Shown: positions 1-8,718, counted from the stretch's first letter. The stretch: DNA of 64,000 bases from CAUZIB01 sp963663925 (GCA_965237405.1 OZ250139.1:3968001-4032000); one strand, 5' to 3'. Notes: generated by a model from the letters alone, not told the origin. Translations and numbers: made by a program.

Positions 1-311
1 CTTCGACCTCCTCGACTCGACAAGCCCTATTATAAAACCCGGGCCTAAGTCCGACAGGCTGCTAGCTCCGATTCATGCAACAACGCCATTCCCCCGTCGA
101 TTACCACTTTCCGCGCGGGAATCCAGACGACCATCCGAACCGTCCGCGGACCCCGCCGCACCGCGGTTCGCTCAGTAGCCGCCGCCGTTCAGCGCCAGCA
201 ACCCGCACCAGAACCTGTCGTCGGAGGTCGTCAGACGCACAGACCGGCGGCGATTCCCCGGCCGGCCGGCCCGCCTTCGGGCAGGAGCTCGGTACTCGAT
301 TCCCTGGGCCG
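1..311. other. No gene recognised
   Basis: This stretch lies downstream of the minus-strand nuclease gene. The plus-strand open frame through it has skewed Arg/Pro/Ser composition typical of an antisense shadow in GC-rich DNA. I see no start with a ribosome site and no RNA gene. Confidence 0.5.
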
Positions 312-1259
312 CTAGCGTTCACAGGCTCGCCCATCGTTGTCGCGGTCCATGCGGCGTTGGTACGCGCAGTGCCCTCGCGGAACGCCGTTGGGATGATCAC
401 GCCTGAGCGCCGTGCAGTTACGGTACGGCCCGCAACCGCTCCCCGCGCCACCGCGTCCCTGCGACGGGCTTGCCGCCACCGAGCTTCTGCCCCCGGACTC
501 GCAGACCACGCCATCACCGTCGCCATCCCGCATGAACGGATACGCCGGGTGCTCGCGCGTCACCGGGGCGATGCCGTGCGCGCGGGCCTCCGCGCAACTG
601 ATGCGTCCGTTGCGGTTGTCGTCCCACTCCGCGACCACTTCGGATCCACCACCAGCAAGCGGCGTCGCTGCCGGAGGCGTGTCGCCACGGCCGAACACAA
701 TCACGTCAGTCCCAGCACAGCCGGACAGCGCCGCGTCCAGAGCGTTCGCCTCACGCCGATCGATGGTCAGCCCGTAGCGTTGCCGGACTGCGATCACCCG
801 CGCCGCGAACCAGCACCGGTTCTGCGCCGGCAGCCAGTCCGCCGCGTCACGGGCGCTCTTCTGGTAACGATTGACTCGTGGTCCGGCCAGCGTCAGGTTC
901 AGCGGATCGGTCGCGAACCGCTGGCGGGTCGCCGCATCGGCGGCGCACAGGCCGCTGTCGTGCGCCTCGGACCGAGCCACCATGTGCTCGATGTCGGTCT
1001 CGGATTTGCTCGCGAACCAGCGTCCGGTGTACGGACCGTAGACGCCGCCGAGTTCCCGGATGATCCCATCCTCGACCGACTGCTGGTATCGGTAATCGTC
1101 CGAGTCGTAGGGCGAGCAACGCCGTTCCGGCACGACGGTCAGGCCACGCCAGGAATCCTGTGCGTGCGCCACAACGCCCCCGCGAGGCTGTCCGTCCGTG
1201 CCGATGCCCAGGAAGACGAGGATCGCGCCGACGATAATGAACTGAACTTGGCTGCGCAT
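312..1259 (-). CDS. Secreted HNH-type endonuclease with two Excalibur calcium-binding domains
   Basis: The 315-residue product starts with a hydrophobic signal or anchor segment (about residues 6-22), so it probably acts outside the cytoplasm. Residues about 85-175 form a DUF1524-like HNH nuclease: DIEH at 89-92 supplies the catalytic His, followed by the usual DPLNL and Asn-rich stretch and a conserved CWFA segment. Two Excalibur repeats follow (about 215-253 and 280-315), each with an Asp-rich DxDxDG calcium loop and a closing CE. This architecture is known from extracellular nucleases. The dual Excalibur tail is slightly unusual. The upstream side is cut close by an IS6-like element starting at 1284. 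Confidence 0.8.
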   Translation of the reverse strand: MRSQVQFIIVGAILVFLGIGTDGQPRGGVVAHAQDSWRGLTVVPERRCSPYDSDDYRYQQSVEDGIIRELGGVYGPYTGRWFASKSETDIEHMVARSEAHDSGLCAADAATRQRFATDPLNLTLAGPRVNRYQKSARDAADWLPAQNRCWFAARVIAVRQRYGLTIDRREANALDAALSGCAGTDVIVFGRGDTPPAATPLAGGGSEVVAEWDDNRNGRISCAEARAHGIAPVTREHPAYPFMRDGDGDGVVCESGGRSSVAASPSQGRGGAGSGCGPYRNCTALRRDHPNGVPRGHCAYQRRMDRDNDGRACER

Positions 1260-1283
1260 GGGGCTATCTCCGGGCTTTGTCAG

Positions 1284-2053
1284 GTTAACTCTCCGCGCGG
1301 CACAATGCCGGGATGCACATTCGACGATCCCGCTACCTTCGGCATCGCTTTCCGCCTGACATCATCAGCCACGCCGTCTGGTTGTATCACAGATACTGCC
1401 TGAGCTTCCGGGATGTCGAGGATCTGCTGGCCGAACGCGGCATCATCGTGTCGTACGAAACGATTCGGCCATGGTGCGGGACGTTCGGCCCCGATGACGC
1501 CCGGCGGTTGAAGCGACGTCAAGGTCGACTCAGCGATACGTGGTTTCTGGACGAAGTCTTCGTCGCGATCAACGGTCAGCGCCAGTATCTGTGGCGCGCC
1601 GTGGACCAAGACGGTGACCTGATTGACCTGCTCGTCCAACCCCGTCGGGACGGGCGGGCGGCGCGGAGATTCTTCCGAACACTCTTAAAGAGTCAGCGAC
1701 AGGAACCGTGTCGTCTCGTGACCGACAAGCTGGGCAGCTACCGCGTGGCCCAGCGGGACGTCATGCCCGGTGTCACCCACGCCACGACCCAATACGCGAA
1801 CAATCGCGCCGACGTCTCCCATCAGCCTACGCGCCAACAGGAGCGTCAGATGCGAGGCTTCACCTCACCTGCCCACGCCCAGCGGTTCTTGCACGTTCAC
1901 GGTGTCATTCAGAATCTGTTTCGAGTGGGTCGGCACCTGCTCAGGTCGGTGCATCATCGGATGCTGCGAGCACGATCATTCACCGTGTGGGCCGAGGTGA
2001 CCGCGGCCTGATCCTCTGATTAGTTCGCCTCATCCTGGTCCAGGCTAGTTAAC
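1284..2053 (+). mobile_element. IS6-family-like insertion sequence, copy 1
   Basis: A 770-bp element bounded by GTTAAC at both ends (1284-1289 and 2048-2053). A second, diverged copy at 43959-44727 is bounded by the same hexamer, which supports these ends. The right GTTAAC is shared with the left end of the adjoining IS110 element. Confidence 0.65.
1313..2011 (+). CDS. IS6-family DDE transposase
   Basis: 232 residues, the normal size for IS6/IS26-type transposases. A short N-terminal helix-turn-helix (FRDVEDLLAERG, about 32-43) is followed by the DDE core: D80 in TWFLDEVF, D138 in RLVTDKLGSY and E177 in QQERQMRGF. It catalyses replicative transposition. It appears intact and is the only gene of the element. 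A diverged homologue lies at 44000-44698, and broken homologues at 5996-6220 and 14755-14967. Confidence 0.85.
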   Translation: MHIRRSRYLRHRFPPDIISHAVWLYHRYCLSFRDVEDLLAERGIIVSYETIRPWCGTFGPDDARRLKRRQGRLSDTWFLDEVFVAINGQRQYLWRAVDQDGDLIDLLVQPRRDGRAARRFFRTLLKSQRQEPCRLVTDKLGSYRVAQRDVMPGVTHATTQYANNRADVSHQPTRQQERQMRGFTSPAHAQRFLHVHGVIQNLFRVGRHLLRSVHHRMLRARSFTVWAEVTAA

Positions 2054-2313
2054 TTGACTGTGAGCATGATCTCCCTGCCTGACGGGGTCACTTGTGACAC
2101 CGGTGGGTGCCGGTGAGTGATGGCCTGACCCTTAACTTGACTGACCTACGGTCCTGGCTACTGACCTGTCGGTCATCGCCCGCTGGCAACTCGTACGGCA
2201 GCCAGCTGACCGGATGGGCCGTGACCCAATAGGGGCCTGCTGTACCCACGGCCCGTCACAGTCCTGTCCGCCCACCCGGACCAGCTCGGGGCCGCAATCC
2301 GAGGAGGCCACCC
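2054..2313 (+). ncRNA. Candidate IS110 bridge RNA region in left end
   Basis: About 260 bp of non-coding DNA precedes the recombinase and is conserved in all three copies. It holds a 12-bp repeat TTAACTTGACTG (2049 and again at about 2132) and several GC-rich inverted segments. IS110-group elements are known to express a target- and donor-binding bridge RNA from exactly this position. Assignment rests on position and conservation; I have not folded it or located its guide loops. Confidence 0.4.
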
Positions 2314-3399
2314 GTGACCAACCGCATAACTACGCCGCCCGAAGCGCGGACGGTGATCGTCGGTGTTGATACGCATAAGCATGTCCACGTCGCGGTGGCA
2401 ATCGACAGCTGGGGGATCCGTCTGGGCGATCACGCGTTCGTAGTGGACTCGGGTGGCTACGAGGCTCTGGTCACGTGGGCCGAGACACACGGGCGGATTG
2501 AGGCGTTCGGGATCGAAGGCACCGGGAGCTACGGCGCTGGCCTGGCACGGGCCGTCCGCCGAGCCGGGCATCATGTCGTGGAAGTGAATCGGGGCGACCG
2601 CCGTACACGCCGCGCCGCCGGCAAGTCCGACACCATCGACGCCGAGGTGGCGGCGCGGTCCCTGCTCGCGGGGCAGTCGACGGCCATCCCCAAGACCGCG
2701 GACGGCGCCGTCGAGATGATCCGCCAGCTCAAGATCACACGGGATACCGCCATGAAAGCGCGCACCACGGCGATGAACACGCTGAAGCAGATCATCGTGC
2801 AGGCCCCGCCCGTCCTGCGAGAAGCCCTCCACGACCTCACCGATCACGGCCTGCTCACGCGCTGCGCCGGACTCCGACCGGGCCCCATCGACACGCCCAT
2901 CGCGTCCGCCAAGCACACCCTCCGGTCGCTCGCCCGTCGGTGGATGGCTCTCGCCGAGGAAATCGCGCTGCACGACCAGTACCTCGCGCGTCTCACCACC
3001 GCGACATCACCGACCCTCTGCGAGGGCTTCGGTGTGGGCGCCCACACCGCGGCTGAGCTGTTGATCATCTTCGGCGATAACCCCGACCGGATTCGTTCGG
3101 AGGCCGCCTTCGCGAAGCTCTGCGGCGCCTGCCCGATCCCGGCCTCGTCTGGGATGACCACCGGGCGGCACCGCCTCAATCGAGGCGGCCACCGACACGC
3201 CAACGCGGCCCTCTATCGAGCCGTCATCGTCCGGATGCAATTCCACCAACCGACCCGCGACTACGTCGCCCGACGCATCGCCGCTGGCCGGACCAAACGC
3301 GACATCATCCGCTGCCTGAAACGCTTCCTCGCGCGAGAGATCTACCAGCGCGTCATGACCGACTTCCGCGCTCGTCAAGAGATCATCCAGGCCGCCTGA
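2314..3399 (+). CDS. IS110-family DEDD transposase (Tnp_IS110 + Transposase_20)
   Basis: 361 residues. The N-terminal RuvC-like DEDD domain shows D19 (VGVDTHKH), E68 (GIEGTGSYG), D106 and D109 (KSDTIDAEVA). The C-terminal Transposase_20 domain has the PIPASSG motif carrying the conserved nucleophilic serine. The start is preceded by GAGGAGG. The protein cuts and joins DNA under bridge-RNA guidance in characterised relatives. It appears intact and is identical to the products at 42613-43698 and 44988-46073. Confidence 0.92.
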   Translation: MTNRITTPPEARTVIVGVDTHKHVHVAVAIDSWGIRLGDHAFVVDSGGYEALVTWAETHGRIEAFGIEGTGSYGAGLARAVRRAGHHVVEVNRGDRRTRRAAGKSDTIDAEVAARSLLAGQSTAIPKTADGAVEMIRQLKITRDTAMKARTTAMNTLKQIIVQAPPVLREALHDLTDHGLLTRCAGLRPGPIDTPIASAKHTLRSLARRWMALAEEIALHDQYLARLTTATSPTLCEGFGVGAHTAAELLIIFGDNPDRIRSEAAFAKLCGACPIPASSGMTTGRHRLNRGGHRHANAALYRAVIVRMQFHQPTRDYVARRIAAGRTKRDIIRCLKRFLAREIYQRVMTDFRARQEIIQAA

Positions 3400-3429
3400 A
3401 GGAGTGTCTTGACATATAGGGGCGTCAAT

Positions 3430-3692
3430 ACCTCGCCCCCCACGACCAGCTCCAGGGCGTCACGCTGGTCGGGCGTGTCCGGACCGACCTCTTCCGGAAC
3501 TACATTGGGGCCATCGAACGGCACGAGATCGTCTGTCCTCGGATCGACGCGTTCTATACCGAGCACCTGTACTGCGGGGAAGACGATCTGTTCGGGAGCG
3601 GGCATCCGCCCGATACGGTCGTCGCCATGGCGTTGGCCTATCACGCCTTCAAGACGGGCCGGCAGCCCGGTGACTACGGCGTCACCCTCTGA
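3430..3692 (+). pseudogene. Large terminase C-terminal fragment
   Basis: The frame encodes the last ~85 residues of the large terminase seen whole at 30176-31615, including DLFRNYIGAIERHEIV and the FGSGHPPDTVVAMAL nuclease motif with its Asp. The 5' part is missing, and the IS110 right end lies directly upstream. A tyrosine integrase follows 410 bp downstream, as at 49179-49592. Confidence 0.8.
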
Positions 3693-4101
3693 CGGATGGA
3701 GGCCCGGAGGCCGAGGAGACCTTCTCGATGAGCCCCCGCGGCCGGCCTGCGTCGATGCCCCCTCGCTCAGCGCCTCGGGCCCCATCAGCGTGACGCCGCG
3801 ATCATCACACCCCACCGACTCGTCGCGCAGCGAGCGAGCGCGGTCTGCGAACGGGCTGATGTGCACGCGAGAACCTCTACCGTCCGGGTGCCTGCGCCAG
3901 CTATCTTCGAACGGTGCTCGACGAATCGTTGCCGACACGTGCCCAGCGGGTCGACCTGTGGGCGACGCCTGCGCACGTACGCCACGGGGTCCATCACCGT
4001 CCCGTCGCCGCCGCACATTCCCCTTGCCTGTCGCGCCCACCAGAGCGAATGTGGACGGACAGCCGCCTGCCAGCGGCCACCACCAAGGAGGGACCTAGCC
4101 C
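3693..4101. promoter_or_regulatory. Integrase leader with conserved inverted repeat
   Basis: No convincing gene in 409 bp. Near the integrase start are CACATTC (4014-4020) and its complement GAATGTG (4046-4052). The same arms and much of the sequence between recur before the integrase at 49592 and, with one changed base, at 17271. A strong AAGGAGGGA ribosome site precedes the integrase ATG. The repeat may be an operator or recombinase-binding site; function unproven. Confidence 0.4.
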
Positions 4102-5130
4102 ATGACCCCGCACGAGACCGGCTCGACCGCCACCCCCGGCACCTCCCGCGCGACGGCACCGCCGCCGCACACGTTCGGCCCCCAGGGACCGACCCTGGGA
4201 GATCTCAGCGACGCCTACCTCCAGGACTATCAGGTCCGGCAGTTCCGGTCCGTCAGCACCGCTCGCGGCCGGACCGCCCATCTCACCGCGTTCTTCGGCC
4301 GCGACGCGCGGGCCGCCGCGCTCACCACGTACCGGATCCGCCAGTATCAACTCGCCCGGCGTGCCGCCGGGGCGGCCACCGGCACCATCAACCGGGAAAC
4401 CTCGGCCCTCCACCGCATGTGCACCCTCGCTGTCCACTGGGGCTGGCTCGACACCGTGCCCGGGTTCCCCGACCGGCTGCGCGAGAATCCCCCCCGCCAG
4501 GGCTTCTTCGAGCACCCCGAATACCTTGCCGTCCGCGTCCACCTGCCCGCCCCGTGGCAGGACATTCTCGATGTGGCCTACTACTCCGGCTGGCGCAAGC
4601 AGGAGATCCTCGGCCTCACTTGGGAGGAGATCGACGAAGCCGGCGGCGTCATCCGGCTCTCGCCAGGGCGCTCGAAGACGTTGGTGGGACGCATCCTCCC
4701 CATCTCGCCCCCCATCGCCGAGGCGCTGGTGCGGCGGCGGGCACGCCGCGACACCGGCAGCCCGCTGGTCTTCCACCGCGACGGCATTCCCATTCGCCGC
4801 TGGCGCACCGCGTGGCGCACGGCCTGCCAGGCGGCCGGGGTACCGACCCGCTTCCTTCACGACTGCCGCCGCACCGCCGCGCGCAACCTGATCCGCGCCA
4901 GTGTCCCCGAGCGGGTCGCCATGCTCCTGACCGGGCACAAGAGCCGCGCCATCTTCGACCGCTACAACATTATTAACGAGCAGGAACTGCTCGAGGCCGG
5001 GGACCAGCTCGTCGAGTATCTGGCGCAGCAGGCGCAGGCGGTGCCAGCCCGTCGGCGGCCCCACGCGGCCGGCCCCGCCGCCCCGCGCACCGCATCACCC
5101 CTACGCCTCGTACGACGCGGCACCGCGTAA
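4102..5130 (+). CDS. Tyrosine recombinase / integrase, copy 1
   Basis: 342 residues. An N-terminal SAM-like core-binding domain (about 30-125) precedes the catalytic domain. Catalytic residues are visible: R165 (SGWRKQE), K192, H253 and R256 (HDCRRTAARN), H279 (TGHK) and Y288 (FDRYNI). It should perform site-specific integration or excision of the packaging-type cassette. This is the only one of three copies that appears fully intact: copy 2 (17271-18300) has a frameshifted N-terminus, and copy 3 (49592-50310) is cut by an IS. The start has a good ribosome site seven to nine bases upstream. Confidence 0.9.
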   Translation: MTPHETGSTATPGTSRATAPPPHTFGPQGPTLGDLSDAYLQDYQVRQFRSVSTARGRTAHLTAFFGRDARAAALTTYRIRQYQLARRAAGAATGTINRETSALHRMCTLAVHWGWLDTVPGFPDRLRENPPRQGFFEHPEYLAVRVHLPAPWQDILDVAYYSGWRKQEILGLTWEEIDEAGGVIRLSPGRSKTLVGRILPISPPIAEALVRRRARRDTGSPLVFHRDGIPIRRWRTAWRTACQAAGVPTRFLHDCRRTAARNLIRASVPERVAMLLTGHKSRAIFDRYNIINEQELLEAGDQLVEYLAQQAQAVPARRRPHAAGPAAPRTASPLRLVRRGTA

Positions 5131-5137
5131 GGGCGCA

Positions 5138-5164
5138 CGGGCCACAGGTACGAAGCGGCCCGCG
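5138..5164 (+). repeat. 27-nt motif conserved downstream of integrases
   Basis: A 27-nt sequence beginning CGGGCCACAGGTACGA lies eight bases after the integrase stop and recurs with two mismatches at 18397-18423, after integrase copy 2. The outer CGGGCC and GGCCCG can pair. It could be a terminator-like hairpin or an attachment-site core. Confidence 0.4.
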
Positions 5165-5433
5165 ATCGCGGCACACGCGGCGACGGGGCGGGCCGACGCC
5201 CCTGAACACGGGCACGCGCCGGGCCCGGCCGCGGGTTCATCGGGAGGCCGGGTGCCACCCGTCGGCGCAGGCAAACACACCCGCACGGCATCATGCCCGT
5301 CACGAGCGTGCCGGGCACCGCCAGCGCCGTCGCGCGCAAAAGCGGGGCGACCGACAGGCGATCACAGGCTCTCTCGACACCCGTGGCTGGCGCCTCTATG
5401 ATGGCGCCATTGCCGACCACCGCGCACGTACAC
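5165..5433. other. No gene recognised
   Basis: GC-rich DNA between the conserved motif after the integrase and the deoxyribosyltransferase-like gene. Open frames here are shadows or extend the next gene upstream without homology. Nothing further is supported. Confidence 0.4.
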
Positions 5434-5949
5434 ATGACCGCGAAGAAAACCCTCTATGTGGCGAACCCCTATGGCTTCTCCGCGCAACAGCGCGACGGAC
5501 CGCTACAAGAGCTTGTGGGGGTGCTGGAGTCGCTGGGGGCCGACGTGTGGGAGCCGTTCGCCCGTAACAACCAGATCGACCGGGCGAGTGCGGGCTGGGC
5601 GTATCGGATCGGGCAGGCCGATCTGCGGGACGTACGCGAGGCCGATGGGCTATTCGCGGTGGTCAACGGCTGTCCTCCGGATGAGGGCGTCATGGTGGAG
5701 CTGGGCATGGCGATCGCGTGGGAGAAGCCGGTGTTCCTGTTCCGAGACGATTTTCGCCGGTGCACTGACAGCGAGGTCTACCCGCTCAATCTGATGTTGT
5801 TCACGGGCCTGCCCGCGGACGGCTGGGAAACCGCGTGGTACGGCTCGTTCGAGGAGATCGCTGATTCCGGCAAGGCGCTCGCACGCTGGTTGCGGCATGA
5901 CCGGCCGCCCGGCTCGGCGTCGGCCGAGGCGGATCCGATAGAAATATGA
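5434..5949 (+). CDS. Nucleoside 2-deoxyribosyltransferase family protein
   Basis: 171 residues with the family hallmarks: N-terminal YVANPYGFS, then VVNGCPPDEGVMVELGMA (about 77-93) with N78, D83 and the catalytic Glu E89, and the following FLFRDDFR. Members transfer deoxyribose between nucleobases or hydrolyse nucleotides; relatives on mobile elements often manage nucleotide pools. I chose the ATG at 5434 because family similarity begins there, although the frame stays open upstream to 5293. Substrate unknown. Confidence 0.75.
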   Translation: MTAKKTLYVANPYGFSAQQRDGPLQELVGVLESLGADVWEPFARNNQIDRASAGWAYRIGQADLRDVREADGLFAVVNGCPPDEGVMVELGMAIAWEKPVFLFRDDFRRCTDSEVYPLNLMLFTGLPADGWETAWYGSFEEIADSGKALARWLRHDRPPGSASAEADPIEI

Positions 5950-5995
5950 GAGCGCTCACCGCCGGGCTGCGGGCGGGCGGGCTCTGCGGCGGCGT

Positions 5996-6220
5996 TTACC
6001 AAGCCGCGCCCCGGCGGTGGCGCAGCGTCCGGGCGTCGTCGGGCCCGAAGGTCTGACACCACAGCCGGATCGTCTCGTACGAGACGGTGATCCCGCGTTC
6101 GGCGAGCAGATCCTCGACGTCGCGGAAGCTCAGGCCAAGGCGGTAGTCGAGCCAGACTGCGTGACTGATGATCTCGGGAGGAAAGCGGTAGCCGCTGTCG
6201 CGTGGCGCAGAGCGTGTCAT
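5996..6220 (-). pseudogene. IS6-family transposase N-terminal fragment
   Basis: About 70 residues match the start of the IS6-like transposases in this window (FPPEIISHAVW, FRDVEDLLAERG, SYETIRLWC) and then stop before any catalytic residue. A decayed copy, minus strand. Confidence 0.75.
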
Positions 6221-6271
6221 GGGCCTACACTGCCAGCGACAGGTTCAAGTCAATGCCACTGATACCCCCTC

Positions 6272-6679
6272 ATGAAACTCAAGAAGATCAAATACACCGA
6301 TTTAAACTCCAAGCAGAAGGAGGTTTTTAATTTTCAAAAAGTTGCGGGAAAGCTCTCCGACTACGGATACAACTGCATCAAGCTCGCGGACGACTGGCAG
6401 GGAGCAGACTTTCTCGCGTATCACAAAGATGGCAGCGGTACGCTGAAAGTGCAGTTGAAAGCGCGACTCGCACTCTCAAAAAAGTATGTCGGCAAATCGC
6501 TCTACATGGCATTTCTGATGTACCAGGAGTGGTATCTGATCGAGCATGACGCACTGGTTCGCTTAGTCGAGAAGCACACCAATTGGCTTCACACAAAGTC
6601 ATGGCAGGAGGACGGAAACTATAGCTCGGCAAATCCGAATCAGCGCCTCGTTGAGGCGCTAGCCGGATCACGGCTATGA
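6272..6679 (+). CDS. PD-(D/E)XK-like nuclease-fold protein of unknown role
   Basis: 135 residues, starting at an ATG preceded by CCCCTC rather than a clear ribosome site. The segment GADFLAYHKDG-GTLKVQLKAR puts D46 before Q61-x-K63, the arrangement of PD-(D/E)XK nuclease folds. This recognisable conserved family of uncharacterised proteins has a WQGADF core and a WYLIEHD strand. The DNA is visibly more AT-rich than its surroundings, suggesting recent transfer. I infer a nucleic-acid role; no partner gene adjoins it. Confidence 0.55.
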   Translation: MKLKKIKYTDLNSKQKEVFNFQKVAGKLSDYGYNCIKLADDWQGADFLAYHKDGSGTLKVQLKARLALSKKYVGKSLYMAFLMYQEWYLIEHDALVRLVEKHTNWLHTKSWQEDGNYSSANPNQRLVEALAGSRL

Positions 6680-6883
6680 GTCCTCGAGCCGCTGAAGCGA
6701 TCGCTTGAAATCGAAGGCCGCCCGCTCGGCCTTGATCGCGGTCTTGAGCACCGGTGTTTTCGGCGGCAATCCCCACCGCAACTTGAGGGCCACCTCGGAC
6801 AGGCCCGCGTGCGCCTGGCCCACCGTGCTGAGCAAGTGTTCTCGTTCGTCTTCGGTCATATTCTCTGGATTGTAGGCGAGCAT
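6674..6883 (-). CDS. Small protein of unknown function
   Basis: 69 residues from the ATG at 6883 (a second ATG lies eight codons further on). It is rich in charged residues with a helical pattern (MTEDEREHLLSTVGQAHAGL). No family recognised. It converges on and overlaps the preceding gene by six bases. Confidence 0.4.
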   Translation of the reverse strand: MLAYNPENMTEDEREHLLSTVGQAHAGLSEVALKLRWGLPPKTPVLKTAIKAERAAFDFKRSLQRLEDS

Positions 6884-7049
6884 TGCTTGAGGACGCGAGG
6901 CGAAGGATGTGTGGGGAGCGACCGGTAGTCCCACCGATGGGCAGCCACGGTGTAACGGCGCGGCGAATCAACAGCGACCGGCACAAGCACCTGCGCAAGG
7001 ACAAGGAACCCACGCAGGAGTCGCACCCCAGGAGCGAGTTCGAAACAAT

Positions 7050-7080
7050 GAGGCCGGGCGGTCTTGCCCGGCCTCTTCTT
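7050..7080 (+). terminator. Rho-independent-type terminator
   Basis: A perfect 10-bp stem, GAGGCCGGGC (7050-7059) and GCCCGGCCTC (7066-7075), with a six-base loop is followed by TTCTT. It could act for either strand; no intact plus-strand gene lies immediately upstream. Confidence 0.6.
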
Positions 7081-7167
7081 GTGTACCTAGAAGCGGAAGG
7101 GCACAGGCCGCCTCTTGGCCTGCCTGGGTGGCGGTCCGGCTGCGCCTGGAGACATGGCCGCGGGATC

Positions 7168-8595
7168 TCAGTCGAGCAACATCTCGGTCAGCTCGAGCAG
7201 TGGATGCGGCTGGGCAGGGCCGTTCTCGCCCTCGAAGTAATAGCGGGCCTTGCCGAACGCGGGGCGTAGCTCGTCAAACCACGACGCGTTCTCATCGAAC
7301 TCGGCGAAGAAGGGCTTCCGCACCCAGGCCGGGTCGCGCGCCTGGATGAAGTCGCAGACCAGCAACGGCTTGTCGGGATCGAGAATATCGAACCCCACGG
7401 AGTCGTGCACCGACTCGATCACGGCGCCATCCATCATGTCCCGTAGCGACACGACCCCGAGAACCCGCACCTTGCCAGGAAAGGCCGACATGCAAGGCCC
7501 GCGGACTGATCGGGATAACCCCGAGACGCTCGCGTACGCGGCCTTGAAGATCTCGTAGCACCGCACGAGGGGCACCTCGAAGTAGTTTCGCGCCCCCGTG
7601 TCGCGTTCCACGAACATGTAGTACGGGATGATCCCAAGGCGCACGCCGGTTTTCCACAGCGCGGCCCAGGCCTCCGGGTCGTCGTTCACGTGTCGAATGA
7701 GCGGAGCCTGCATCCGGATCTGGGCACCGGTGTTGCGGATGCGACGGATTGCCTCACGTGAGATCTCCGACGCGAACTCGACCGGGTGCGTGTAGTGCCC
7801 CATGATCGCCATGTGCCGTCCAGCTGCTATGACCTCCTCGAACAGCTGCAGACAGTCATCCGCATCGCGATCGGTCACGAACCGCTGCGGCCAATACCCC
7901 AGCGCCTTCGTGCCGATCCGAATGTTCTGGACGTGGTCCAATTCCGGCGCGAGGAGCGGCTCGATGTAGTTACGCAGTACCGATGACCGCATGATCATCG
8001 GGTCGCCCCCGGTGACCAACACATCGGTGACCTCGGGGTGGACCTTCAGATAGGCCACGAGATCGTCAGGTTCTTGCGCCTGAAACTTCAGGTTCTCGAG
8101 CCCCACGAACTGGGCCCACCGAAAGCAATAGGTGCAATAGGCATGGCACGTTTGACCTGCCGCTGGAAAAAACAGCACGGTCTCCCGATACTTGTGCTGC
8201 AGCCCCTGCAACGGTCGACCATCGAGCGTCGGGACGTTGTGACTGAGCTGACCGGCCGGATGGGGGTTCAGGCTCATCCGGATCCGGTTCACCGCGGTGG
8301 CCAGCCTCTCACCACCGGCGGCGTGCCGGAGCAGGGCCTGGACCTCGGAGAACTCCTCGGCTTCGAGCATCGCCTGCTGGGGAAACACCAGCTGAAAAAT
8401 GGGGTCGTCCGGCACTCGCGACCAGTCGATCAGATGGTCCACGACGTACTGGTTGGTGCGGAACGGCAGCACCTGGCCGACCACCGCCATCGCGTCGCGT
8501 ACATCCGGGTCGAGAGTCTCCCACTGGGGAATCTCAGCGACGTTCCTGAGGTCAATGGGGCGATACGTCGTCGGCGTGTCACCGGGCGCTGTCAT
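7168..8595 (-). CDS. KamA-family radical SAM protein (lysine 2,3-aminomutase-like)
   Basis: 475 residues, the usual length of KamA-like proteins. C150, C154 and C157 in TCHAYCTYCFRW form the CX3CX2C site for the 4Fe-4S cluster and SAM. Upstream QHKYRETVLFF and downstream VTGGDPMI match the family core. Characterised relatives use PLP and a radical to move an amino group from C2 to C3 of lysine or glutamate. The substrate cannot be read here. It is divergent from an aminotransferase (9051-10364), so the pair may act on related amino acids. Confidence 0.85.
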   Translation of the reverse strand: MTAPGDTPTTYRPIDLRNVAEIPQWETLDPDVRDAMAVVGQVLPFRTNQYVVDHLIDWSRVPDDPIFQLVFPQQAMLEAEEFSEVQALLRHAAGGERLATAVNRIRMSLNPHPAGQLSHNVPTLDGRPLQGLQHKYRETVLFFPAAGQTCHAYCTYCFRWAQFVGLENLKFQAQEPDDLVAYLKVHPEVTDVLVTGGDPMIMRSSVLRNYIEPLLAPELDHVQNIRIGTKALGYWPQRFVTDRDADDCLQLFEEVIAAGRHMAIMGHYTHPVEFASEISREAIRRIRNTGAQIRMQAPLIRHVNDDPEAWAALWKTGVRLGIIPYYMFVERDTGARNYFEVPLVRCYEIFKAAYASVSGLSRSVRGPCMSAFPGKVRVLGVVSLRDMMDGAVIESVHDSVGFDILDPDKPLLVCDFIQARDPAWVRKPFFAEFDENASWFDELRPAFGKARYYFEGENGPAQPHPLLELTEMLLD

Positions 8596-8659
8596 AGGGA
8601 CCCCGGCCAGCGGGCCCTACGTTATACAGGATCTACCGGACGGCTGCCAACCCCCTCGC

Positions 8660-8718
8660 CTAGAAGCGGAACCCCAGCGCGAATCGGATGGTGCGGAGTC
8701 CATCCTGGCCGGGCAAAT
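8660..8718 (-). pseudogene. C-terminal tail of an outer-membrane beta-barrel protein
   Basis: The minus strand reads GQDGLRTIRFALGFRF then stop. Alternating hydrophobics with a terminal Phe match the last strand of TonB-receptor or porin-like barrels. The gene is cut upstream exactly where the 166-bp MITE begins. Too short for certainty; it supports a Gram-negative host. Confidence 0.4.

Larger units (their letters stand above)
2048..3427 (+). mobile_element. IS110-family element, copy 1 (1380 bp)
   Basis: Comparison with copies at 42585-43964 and 44722-46101 fixes the ends: all three run from GTTAACTTGACTG to AGGGGCGTCA and are 1380 bp. The three are almost identical (copy 3 has one visible base change in the left end), so amplification was recent. 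The left non-coding end is about 266 bp and the right only 28 bp, as in the IS110 rather than the IS1111 group. The left flank is the IS6-like end; the right flank is a terminase gene fragment. Confidence 0.85.

Noticed and set aside
75..1403. Long plus-strand frame opposite the HNH nuclease
   Set aside because: Composition is Arg/Pro/Ala-rich with no domain; it is the antisense shadow of a well-supported gene in GC-rich DNA.
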